Origin: Plasmodium relictum
Taxonomy: Eukaryota > Apicomplexa > Aconoidasida > Haemosporida > Plasmodiidae
Direction: 5' to 3'
Assembly: GCF_900005765.1 (NCBI RefSeq)
Contig: NC_041692.1
Coordinates: 992,001-1,056,000 of the forward strand
Length of the DNA stretch: 64,000 nt
Positions 1 through 10,136 of this stretch are shown one piece after another. A program made the position numbers and the translations under genes. Each line of letters begins with the position of its first letter. The stretch's first letter is position 1. The notes beneath the pieces were generated by a model. The model was not told where the DNA came from. It saw nothing but the letters and a program-made list of their open reading frames with translations, and searched no databases.

Positions 1-1034
1 GAGACTCTTCTGCTTATTTATGTAGATATCTAAATAATGTCAATCAAGGTATTTAAAAAAAAAAAAATTATTTAATATTATTATAAAACTAAATTTAAAA
101 ATTATTTAAGAATAAATGAAAATATCTATCTTATTCTATTTTTTTTTTTTTTTTTTTTAAATTGATTTATATAGCTATCGAACTAGTGGATATTCATAAA
201 CCTTGGGTATCATCAGAAAAAGAGAGAATAATAAAAAATGGGGGAGTTATAGAAAATGGAAGAATAAATGATATAATAGATGTAACGAGATCTTTTGGAG
301 ATTTATCGTAAATTGAAAAATTAGAAAAAGAAAAATATTTGATTTAAAGTTATATATTTTCCTATTAATTTTTTACTAATTTATTTTCTTTTTTTATTAG
401 ATTAAAGAAGTATGGTTTATTGTGTACAGGAACATTTAAGAAATTTAAAATAAATTCAGACGACAATTTTATAATTTTAGGAACCGATGGATTTTTTAGT
501 TTTGTGGATGTTAATCATATAACTAACGAGATAGTAAACTTATCAAAAAAGGTAGTAGAAAAAAAAAAAAAAAATTTATAAAATTATAAGAAAAAAAATA
601 TTGAATAAAATAATACTAATTTTTATTTTTTCTATTATACTCTTTCAAATTTTTTTATATACATAGGAAGAAAGGATGGTAAATGTTGAAAAAAAAAAGA
701 CAATATTTGATGCAAAAAACATATGCAAAATTATGGTCGAACATGCAATAATAGATAAAAAATCACAAGTAATAAAAATAAAAGTTGCACATTTTTTTTT
801 TTTTATAATTTTTTCTCCTTGCATTATATCTTTAATGAACTCCTATTCAATATATATAGAATATATAATACACAAATAATATGACACGTAACAAAATTGT
901 TCATATTTCAATCAACATTTATTGTTTTTTTATTATATACATTAATTTAAAATAGTTAATATTAATTTTTTTTTTTATTTTTTTTTTTTTAGGATAACGT
1001 AACTGTTATTTTAATAAAATTTTTACACAAATAA
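1..1034 (+). CDS. PP2C-family (PPM) protein phosphatase, 3' part
   Basis: This is the C-terminal part of a metal-dependent Ser/Thr phosphatase; its 5' exons lie outside the window. Five exons join in frame: 1-48, 175-307, 401-551, 667-768 and 993-1034. The first reads DSSAYLCRYLNNVNQ, the PP2C strand normally written GDSRA. Then come DIHKPWVSSEKERI and VTRSFGDLS (the usual D-H-K-P and SR-x-x-GD motifs), IILGTDGFFSFVD (the metal-binding D-G motif) and a terminal DNVTVILIKF (the D-N metal ligand). All four introns are short and T-rich with GT/AG ends. The usual Arg of the GDSR motif is Ser here. The gene converges on the aquaporin gene 240 bases away and is the first of two PP2C genes flanking it. 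Family membership is clear; the exact PPM number is not assigned, and substrate and location are unknown. Confidence 0.9.
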
Positions 1035-1275
1035 AAAAAAATTTTAATTATAAAGAAAATTAAGTATCAATTACAATGTTAAAAAATAAAATATATATAT
1101 TGAACAATTTTTAATTATTGTAACAACAATAAAAAGGACAAAAAAAAAAAAAAGGAAAAAAAAAAAAAAAAAAAAAAAAAATACGTATGTATACAATAAT
1201 AAAAAAAAATTAAATAATTATAAGCAATTTTTTCTCTATTTTAAAACAAAACATATAAACATTGGCTATTTAAAA

Positions 1276-3147
1276 TTAAAAAACATTAGGAGTTAAGTAA
1301 TTATGTGAATTATAATCAATATTATCGTTATATTCTACGAGATATACATTTTGCTTAAAATTATATTTATTTATTAACGGTATTTTTTCTTTCTTTTTAT
1401 TGTATTTATATATATTAGTATCAATTACATTAATTATTTCCTCATCATCATTTTTAAACAATCCAATAAAACAAGTTGCAAAGGTAGATCCAACATACGG
1501 TCCTATCCATAAGGGTAGAGATTGAATATAAAATTTTACTAGCTGTAATATTTTGGTTATACTTAAAAATGATGCAAATATAGAATATATATTAAATGAA
1601 CTAGATGCTTTAAAAATTTTAAAATATAAATAAGTGTATAAAGTGGATGTAGAAAATAAAGGATTTAATGTAGTATTTGTTACAAAAACAAAAAATAATA
1701 ATGAAAAAAAAATGAATAATAAATAAAATATATGATTCATAATATATTTTATATATTTATTATCAATATGAATAAAAAATTTATTTTTGCCTTTATTTGT
1801 ATTAAACATATCATAACCATATATATCTTCATATGTATTAAAAGAAAATGACGATGTCATATTTTTTATTTTTTTGTTAGTAAAAATTATAGATTCATCA
1901 TTTTTATTCTCTTCAATAAATTTTTTTTTATATTTATATAAGCTTATTAATAGTAATGTTAACAGAAAAGTAGAAAGAAATTCACATAAAAAAGTTTTCA
2001 GAATTTTTTTTTTTGGCAATAAAGAATAAATAAATATACTTCCATATATATGTGCGCAAAAAATACTTGCTACTATTCCACCAATGTACTGAAAAGTAAC
2101 ATAAAGAGTTGACAACGCGAATCCATATTTTTTTGGTTCAAGTAACCATAAGGCATATGTATATGCAGGATTGATATGAGCCCCTGATATTACAAATAAA
2201 ACGTATATTAAACATCCAAAGAAGGAATATATTGCATGGTTATTATTATTATTTTTTTTATTTTCTGAATTTTTCAATACTTCATATTGTTCAATATCTC
2301 CTATATCTATATTATTAATGTCATCTATTTTTATCTTACTAAATTCATTTACATTATCTTTAAATATCACGTTTTCAACATTTTTTATGATTGGTTCTTT
2401 ATCATTTACTTCTTTAAAGTCATTTGTCTTGCTTTCTTTATCTATTTTTTTATTAATTAACTTTTTTTCTTCCATAATAGGTATTTCTATATGTATATTA
2501 TCATTTGTTTCATTTTTTAATAATTTTTTTTGAATTTCCTCTTTTAGTTCATCAGAATTGTTATAATCTTTATTTAAAAATTCATCTTCATTTTTAAAAT
2601 TTTCATGTGCATCATTCTTCCTTTCATCAGTCAAATATGTTTCATCTATTTTATCTTCTTTCGTAATTTTTTCTTTTATTTTTTTATCTCCATTTTGTAA
2701 TATTTCGTCACTATTTTCTAATGCTTCTACTCCATTTTGTAAATTCTTATCACTATCATTTATATTAGTATTACTTTGTATTTTTTTTTCTAGTAATATA
2801 TTTTCCATATTTATTTTGTCCTTTTTACTTTTTATATATCTTACATTATTAATTTCATTATCAAAAATATTATCACCAGCTATAAAGATGTCATTAGCTT
2901 TATAAGGATTTACTTGTTTTGTATGCTTAATTATATATTCTTCATTATGATTAGAATTTAGCATATAAATGGAAATGAAAAACACAAAAATAAAAGAACC
3001 AATAAATTCAAAAAAAAAATTATACTTATATTTTTTAAATGATTTTACATTTATTTCTTCTATTACATTTTTTACATAATTTTTAATGTACTTTGATATT
3101 TTTTTTAATATGCTTTTAAAATAACTTCTAAATATTTTCTTTTGCAT
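1276..3147 (-). CDS. AQP2: Aquaporin-like channel with large acidic insert (AQP2-like)
   Basis: This 623-residue, single-exon major intrinsic protein should be a membrane channel for water or small neutral solutes. TM1 is around residues 45-63 (FFFEFIGSFIFVFFISIYML). It is followed by about 240 residues of Glu/Lys/Asn-rich low complexity. TM2 then leads into the first half-helix, SGAHINPAY, near residue 326. Further hydrophobic segments follow, and the second half-helix is TTLNPLFSTS near residue 494. The second signature is therefore NPL rather than NPA, and the Arg that normally follows it in the selectivity filter is absent, so glycerol or water transport cannot be assumed. The name rests on architecture and on remembered gene order with P. 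falciparum AQP2. It is encoded opposite to both neighbouring phosphatase genes. Confidence 0.85.
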   Translation of the reverse strand: MQKKIFRSYFKSILKKISKYIKNYVKNVIEEINVKSFKKYKYNFFFEFIGSFIFVFFISIYMLNSNHNEEYIIKHTKQVNPYKANDIFIAGDNIFDNEINNVRYIKSKKDKINMENILLEKKIQSNTNINDSDKNLQNGVEALENSDEILQNGDKKIKEKITKEDKIDETYLTDERKNDAHENFKNEDEFLNKDYNNSDELKEEIQKKLLKNETNDNIHIEIPIMEEKKLINKKIDKESKTNDFKEVNDKEPIIKNVENVIFKDNVNEFSKIKIDDINNIDIGDIEQYEVLKNSENKKNNNNNHAIYSFFGCLIYVLFVISGAHINPAYTYALWLLEPKKYGFALSTLYVTFQYIGGIVASIFCAHIYGSIFIYSLLPKKKILKTFLCEFLSTFLLTLLLISLYKYKKKFIEENKNDESIIFTNKKIKNMTSSFSFNTYEDIYGYDMFNTNKGKNKFFIHIDNKYIKYIMNHIFYLLFIFFSLLFFVFVTNTTLNPLFSTSTLYTYLYFKIFKASSSFNIYSIFASFLSITKILQLVKFYIQSLPLWIGPYVGSTFATCFIGLFKNDDEEIINVIDTNIYKYNKKKEKIPLINKYNFKQNVYLVEYNDNIDYNSHNYLTPNVF

Positions 3148-4132
3148 TTTCTTGTTACAAAAAAATTTTTAAAAAATTTTCTATAAAATTAATAAAAATA
3201 TTTGTTCGTTGAAAATGATTTTTGTTCTACATGTTAAAATAGCAATCTCTTTTTTTTTAAACATTAAAAAATATATTATAAAAAAATTAACTATATATAT
3301 ATCAATACTTTTCTTTATAACTTTCAAATTTATTAAAACTTAAAAACAAAGAAATATATATATAGAAATTAAATAAAAAAAAAAAATAAATAAATAAATA
3401 ACAAATACATATATGTATATATTACTATTTTTAACAATTTAAAATATTACAAAAAAAAAAAAAAAAGGTCATTACAGAAATAGATGTATTTTTTTTTTGA
3501 ACTGAAAAGATCTTCAAAAATAAAAATTTTATTTTCTTTTTATTTAATTAAAATAATTTTTTAATAAAAAATTAATTAATAATTATTCATTATAATAAAA
3601 TAAATAAATATATATATGCATTTTTTTTTTTTTTTTAATTATGTAATTAAATCATTATATAATAAGAATTGTGCCTAATAAAAATATTATTTTAATGTAT
3701 CATTTCCTTTATCGAATTCTTGTACTAAACACAATATACATAGAAAAACAAATTTTGACTTACTAATTTTTTTTTATTTTTTTTTTATTGTATTATTAGC
3801 AACTTAAATTTCCTTTTTAAGAATATTTTTGTATATACATTTTAACAAATAAATGGAAGTTCTTGTAAGATAGAATTCTTGTGTTAATGGCATTTTAAGT
3901 ATCTAATATGAAAAAAAAAAAAAAAAAAGTGACAACAAAAAAAAAAAGTACATTCATTTTTTTAGTATATTTGAAGTTATAATCATAAATATATATATTT
4001 TTATTTTTTTCATTTCCTATCATTACTTTAAAACTTATTCTTGTTAAAATATTCTACATATTTCTAATTTATATGATATATATATATATATATATTTAAT
4101 GTAAATTTTGTATTTAGACAATGAAATGGTGC

Positions 4133-4166
<34 letters not shown>

Positions 4167-4964
4167 TATATTATATAATTATATAAAAATAATTAATAAT
4201 TAAAATAATTTAAAATATAGAAATTTTTTTCAGACAAAAAAAAAAAGAAAGAAAGAAATATATATCTTTTTTTAATCACTAATTATTATACATGGTTCTT
4301 AATTAAAAAAATGTTCATATAATTATAATTCAAAATTAAAATTTAAAATTATATTATTTTTAATATAGATGAAAATAAAAAAAAAAAAAAATTTATTTTT
4401 TATTATTAAAGTTTATAAAATAATAAAATCTATACATATCATTTTTATTGATATAAAGAGAAGTGTACAAAATAATAATTTTCTAACTAGCTAATAATTC
4501 AAGAAACAGTATATATATAAAAAAAATGTTTCAAGCAAAAGAAAAAAGGGTTAAAGAAATTAAAAGATATATGTATTTTTTTTAATTATAATTAGAAGTG
4601 AACATTTTTTAGTTATCTCAAATTTAATGAGGTTTTTTAAGATATTACTTCATATTTTTTTTTTTTATTTATCATTTTTTTTATTTTATGTAATAAATCT
4701 ATATAACATGAAATACTGTATATTTTTTTAAAATAATATACTAAATATAATTAAAAAAAAATAAAAGTAGGTAGTTCTCTATAAAATTATGTAAATTAAA
4801 AACCAGATTCATTTAATTAAAAGGTAGTAATAAACATAAGAGTGTATTGATGCATATAAATACATGATATAAATATATTTCTATAAATAAAATTATCATT
4901 ACTTGATATTTCAAAATAACTAAACATTTTTTTTTATTTTTATGTTTTCAAAATCTAAATTATA

Positions 4965-5021
<57 letters not shown>

Positions 5022-5437
5022 TATAATTTTTTACGTAGCATATATAATTAGTATAAAACGTTCATTAGCTTAGTTCAAAGTGTTGTAAATATAAATATAA
5101 AATTTTTTTAATATATAAAGCATTCTACATGTATTTTTTTTTTTTTTTTATTTATTAAAATAATATTATAATATTGTTTCTCAATTTTTTATTAAGCACA
5201 TATATATATATATGCCTACAATTACTTTTAAGCCTGTTTCTATTTTTATGGTAACTTTCAAAATTTAAAGGTTTTTAATTAAAGTACATAAATAATAAAT
5301 GAAATTAAATGGTTAATAAGAAAAGAGATCATAGTTTTTTTTCAAATAACTACTACAGTTTTTTTAATTTTTTTTTTAAAAAGAAAAAAATAAACAAAAA
5401 AATCCTATCTGAGATTTGAAGTTACTATTCATTGAAC
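3148..5437. other. Gene-free divergent interval between aquaporin and PP2C
   Basis: No coding exon is recognisable here. The sequence is A/T homopolymers and (TA)n tracts, including a 50-base TA run near 4968-5017. It separates divergently transcribed genes and so must hold both promoters and 5' UTRs, but no motif can be assigned by eye. Confidence 0.6.
4968..5017. repeat. (TA)n microsatellite
   Basis: An uninterrupted TA dinucleotide run of about 25 units lies in the intergenic region upstream of the PP2C gene. Such runs are common in malaria-parasite intergenic DNA and are likely length-polymorphic. Confidence 0.95.
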
Positions 5438-6303
5438 ATGATAAAAAGAAATATTAAAAATAAATCAGATGAAAAATCTATAAATACATCTATTAAATCT
5501 TTAAGTGAAAATAATGATAAAAAAAGGACACATTTGGAATTAGGTATTAAAAAAAAAAAAAAAAAAAACAATGTAACGAAACGTTAAGTACTGCACAATG
5601 CACAATGATATTTTTTGAATTGTCATTTTTTTTATTTGCGTCAATATATTTTTTCTTTTGATTTTGTTAATTATTCTTTATTCTTATTTTATTTTTGTAT
5701 TATATAATATTTATTCTTTAATGTTATTTTCATTTTTTTAAATTTCATGATTTTTTAGTTCATTTTTTTTTTTTTTCAACATTTTCTTTGATTCAAAAAA
5801 AAGAAAAAAAAAAAAATGAAAAAAAAAATATAAAATATAAAATAGAAACATTGTATTCCCCGTGAATTAATATATATAATTGTAGTTTCCTTTTTTCTTA
5901 TATTACGTATATTACATAAGATTTTTTCATTTAATTTTTTCTTACAATTTAATTTCTATATTATCCATTTTTTTAAGTTTCTCTTTTTAAATAAATGTTT
6001 AGAGAATTGTTTCTTTTTTTTATAATCTTTCTTTAAAATTTTTTTTTACTATTTTTCCATTTTATTTTTTTTTTGTGAAAATGATTCTTTCTTTTTTTAT
6101 ATTATTGTAATAACGTATAATTTTATATTTTCTGTTAATTTTTTATTAATAATTTTTCATATCATTAATTTATTCATATTAGTTAATTCTTGTTTTATTT
6201 TTTATTTTTATAACTTCTTGCTGCATTTTTTATTTTCATTGATTATTTCTATATATTTTTATTATGATGCTTTTTTACCGTGATAAATAAAGGAGATAAA
6301 GAC

Positions 6304-9143
6304 ATGGGTACATGCACCTCTTCAATTAGAAAACAAGCTGGTAATATATTTTTTCAAATTGTAAAATAATGTGTATATTTTTATTAACAAGTTAAACGTA
6401 CATTTAATTATTGAATATATATGTAAAAATATTTATTATATTTAGATTAAAAGTGCGTTTTTATTTTTCTCTAGTACATACTTGAGTACCTTAGACAAAT
6501 AACATTCTTTATTATTATGTTTAAAAATAAATATAATAAAATGAATGTATCATTTTTATATAAAAGTGATACCGTTACACACAAAAAGAAACATTTCGTG
6601 TATATATATTTTTAAAATTAATATAAAATACAAGAAACATTATATATTGTTTTTAATTTATTAATAATTACAATTTAACTTCCAAATTATTTTTTTATTA
6701 ATTATAAAAAAGTAAGTGGATAAATTAATGTTTATGATAATTTGCAAGCGTTAGAAAAAAAAAAATAATATAATAGTTCTAGCATAATTGAATAAATAAA
6801 AATGTATAAAAAGATAATATATATTTTTTTTCCCTTTTTTCATTATATAAATAGATTTGTGAAAATTTATAAACATAAATCATTAATTATAGATAAAAAT
6901 TTTAAAGTTTTTTATTATAATTTTTACATAATATATTTTTCTTATTATTAACTTTAAATTTATATTATATGTATATCATTTACATATTTACGTATTTATA
7001 TAAATATATGAAATTTTATTAAGCCATATACTTTTATTTTTATTTTCTAAATGTATTTTCTTTTTAATTTTATTTATTTGTTTATTAATTTTATTTATTT
7101 ATTTATTTATTTTATTTATTTGTTTATTAATTTTATTTATTTATTTATTTATTCATTTATTTATTTATTTATTTATTCATTTATTTATTTATTTATATTA
7201 TTTTATTCTACATGAGTATATTCCTATTTTACATAATTTTATATTTTCCTATTTTTAATTTTTTATTTTATTTTTGTTAACAGCAAAAGGGAATAAGAAT
7301 ACAAGAAGAAGGTTATCAATAAGCACTAAGAGTGAGTTACCAAATGACACAGAAGAAATAAAAAGAAGCATTCAAGAGTTAAAAGAAAATGAAGATAGAT
7401 TTAAAGAATCATCCGAAAATGTAACAATAGTAAGAGAATCTATAATTAAAGAAAAAGAAAAAAAAGTAGATAATCAAAAAAGAAATATAAAAAAAAGATC
7501 ATCTGTAGCAGGTGTAAGAGCATCTCATTTTCAGGAAGATTTTGAAAAAAAGTGTGTAAAAATTAAAGGATCAGTTGATAGATTAAATAAGAATGGGATA
7601 GGGTATGTTTGTAGAAAGGGTTTAAAGCCAGAAAGTCCAAATCAAGATGATTTTATTATTATTACAATGGATAACTTAGCTTTGTATGCTATTTTTGATG
7701 GGCATGGACCATATGGTCATGATGTTTCTAATTATGTACAAAAAGAATTACCATATATGATTATTAAGAATGAGAATTTTTTAAGAAATCCTAAAGAAGT
7801 TTTTACCGAAGCATTCTTAAATATACATGAAAACTTAGAAAAAACTACTAACGCCTACTTAGAATCATTTTCAAATCAAAACGTCAACAATGCATTAAGT
7901 TCAGATATGTTTATAAATAAGCATGATGTTTCATCAAATGAAGAAGATGAAGATGATGACACTGATAGTGATAGCTTTGACTGTGGGAATAGTGATGATG
8001 ATGATTCTGATAAAAAAAAGAAAAATGATGAAAATTGTAAAAATGATAATGAAAAAGAAAATGTAATACAGAAAAAAGAAGCATTAAAAAAAAAAAAAAA
8101 AAAAAAAGAAATTTTTTTTGATAGTACAATGAGTGGTACAACAGCAACAATAATAGTTCATTTATTTAAAGAAAAAAAATTATATATAGCTTATGTAGGA
8201 GATTCAAGAGCTGTATTGGGAAAAAAGAAAGATGGATCAAATCAATTGGTTGCTGTTGAATTAACTAAAGATCATAAGCCCAATTCTAGTGGAGAAAAAA
8301 AAAGAATTTTAAATTCAGGTGGTCAAGTTATGAAATTAGAAGGAGATATACCTTATCGAGTTTTCATAAAAAATAAATTTTATCCTGGTTTAGCTATGTC
8401 TAGGTATTAATTATTAACAGCTTAAGAAAAATGCTTACTTTTATTTTTTTTTTTCATTTTATTTATCTAATATATGTTTTTATTTATAGACATAATTTTA
8501 TTTTTTTATTTCCTGTAAATATATTTTTAAATTTCAAATAATATATGAGTATCATTTAGTTGTGTATTATAATTTTTTTTGTCTTATTTATTATCTCTAA
8601 TATTATTTTATATATATAGAGCAATAGGTGATACAATTGGTCATCAAATAGGTATAATTTCAGAACCAGATTTTTTAGAAGTTAATATAAATGAAGAAGA
8701 AGATATTTTAGTTTTAATATGTAGCGATGGTGTATGGGAATTCATCTCTTCAGAAGAAGCAATTAATTTAATTTACGAATTTGGATATGAAAATGTAATA
8801 ATAATTAAAATATATAGACATATAAAAACATACATTTTTATATAACCCATAAGTTTTTAAGAAAATTTCCAAATTTTCTTTTAGTGCTTTCATTTTTTAT
8901 TAGCTTTTTTTATATTTGATCTTTTGTATATTTTTTTTTTTTTTTTTTACATATATAACTATTTAATATATATATATAATTATTTTTTTCTCTATATTTT
9001 CAAAGGTTCAAGATGCAGTTGAAAACTTAGCAAAAGAATCATGGGATCGTTGGCTAAATGAGGAAGAAAATATTGTTGATGATATAACAATACAAGCTAT
9101 ATATTTATCAGAAAAGTCTAAAAATAAAAAAGAAAAAATATAA
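6304..9143 (+). CDS. PP2C-family (PPM) protein phosphatase, probably N-acylated
   Basis: This is a complete PP2C Mg/Mn-dependent Ser/Thr phosphatase. Exons are 6304-6340, 7284-8403, 8620-8794 and 9006-9143, all in phase, giving about 489 residues. The chosen start gives MGTCTSSIRKQA, a Gly-2 myristoylation site with an adjacent Cys for palmitoylation, which suggests membrane attachment. Core motifs in order are SPNQDD, AIFDGHGPYGHD (metal ligands near residue 151), an Asp/Lys-rich insertion, SGTTATIIV, AYVGDSRAVLG, LTKDHKP, LAMSRAIGDTIG (restored only by splicing), ICSDGVWEFIS and a final DDITIQAIYL. The first intron is 943 bases and contains a TTTA repeat. An upstream open segment at 5438-5543 could be spliced in frame ahead of the MG start (see findings). 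In remembered P. falciparum order this matches a PPM gene next to AQP2; the exact number is not claimed. Confidence 0.9.
7068..7197. repeat. (TTTA)n tandem repeat in intron
   Basis: About 130 bases of TTTA/TTTATT units, with scattered TTTG and TTCA variants, lie in the first intron of the PP2C gene. They end roughly 85 bases before the splice acceptor and add pyrimidine-rich sequence to the intron 3' region. Confidence 0.9.
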
Positions 9144-10136
9144 GAAAAAAAATTTCATTTGTTTTTTTTATAAATACTATGTTTATTTTTAAAATAAAAA
9201 TAAACATGTTATGTGTTATGTATCTGATTTAATTATATGTAATAGCTTTTAATATTTTTGAATATATTATTTGAAAAATGTTTGAATGTATTTCCGCCTT
9301 TAAAAAAAAAAAAAGAGAAATAGCATATAATTAATAAAATTTTATTATTTTTTTAAATTAAAAAAAAAAAAAATAATAAAATAAATAAATAAATTATATA
9401 ATTTAATAATAAATGTCTTTTAATTATTTTCTTTTTTTTCTTTTTTAAATTTTATTTAAATTTTTTCTATTCATATTTCCGTTTATCCAAAATTTATAAT
9501 TTTTTTCTAAAATAATTTTTTTCAAAAAAAATAATTTAATTATTAATATTTTATTTTTTTATTTTTAGTTTAACACCTTTCTTTTTTTAATAACTTCTCT
9601 TTCTTTTTTTTTAATATTACCATTTTTTTTTTTTTTCATTTTATAAATAGCTCCAATTTTTTTTATTAGATTAAATATATAAATAAAATAAGAAATATAA
9701 TAGCATCGACAGTAGAATAAACATATTTTAAAAAGTTTATAAATATATATTGTTTGTACTTACTATAAAAAAAAAAAGAAAATATACTATACTCTTAATA
9801 AAAAAAAAAAAAGCAAAATATAAATAAATAAATATAAACATAAATTATTATAAAATATAATGAAAATACAAATATACGACACATATATTTAAGCAACAAA
9901 AAAAATGATTGAAGAATTTAGTTTTAATTAATTGAAAAAATGGAAAATTTATGTACAAATGTAAAGATGTTTATATATAAAGATACAATAAAAAAATTTT
10001 AAAATAAAAATAAAATAAGGTATAATTCATATATGTTAAATAAATATATATACATATATTCCAAATTTTCAAAGAATAAAATAGTTACTTATAAAATATG
10101 ATAGTTTATATGAACATTATTAATTTTTCATTTTTT
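9144..10136. other. Convergent intergenic interval
   Basis: No coding signal is seen. A/T homopolymers dominate. The interval lies between the 3' ends of the PP2C and ABC1 kinase genes, so it should hold two 3' UTRs and polyadenylation regions. Confidence 0.6.
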
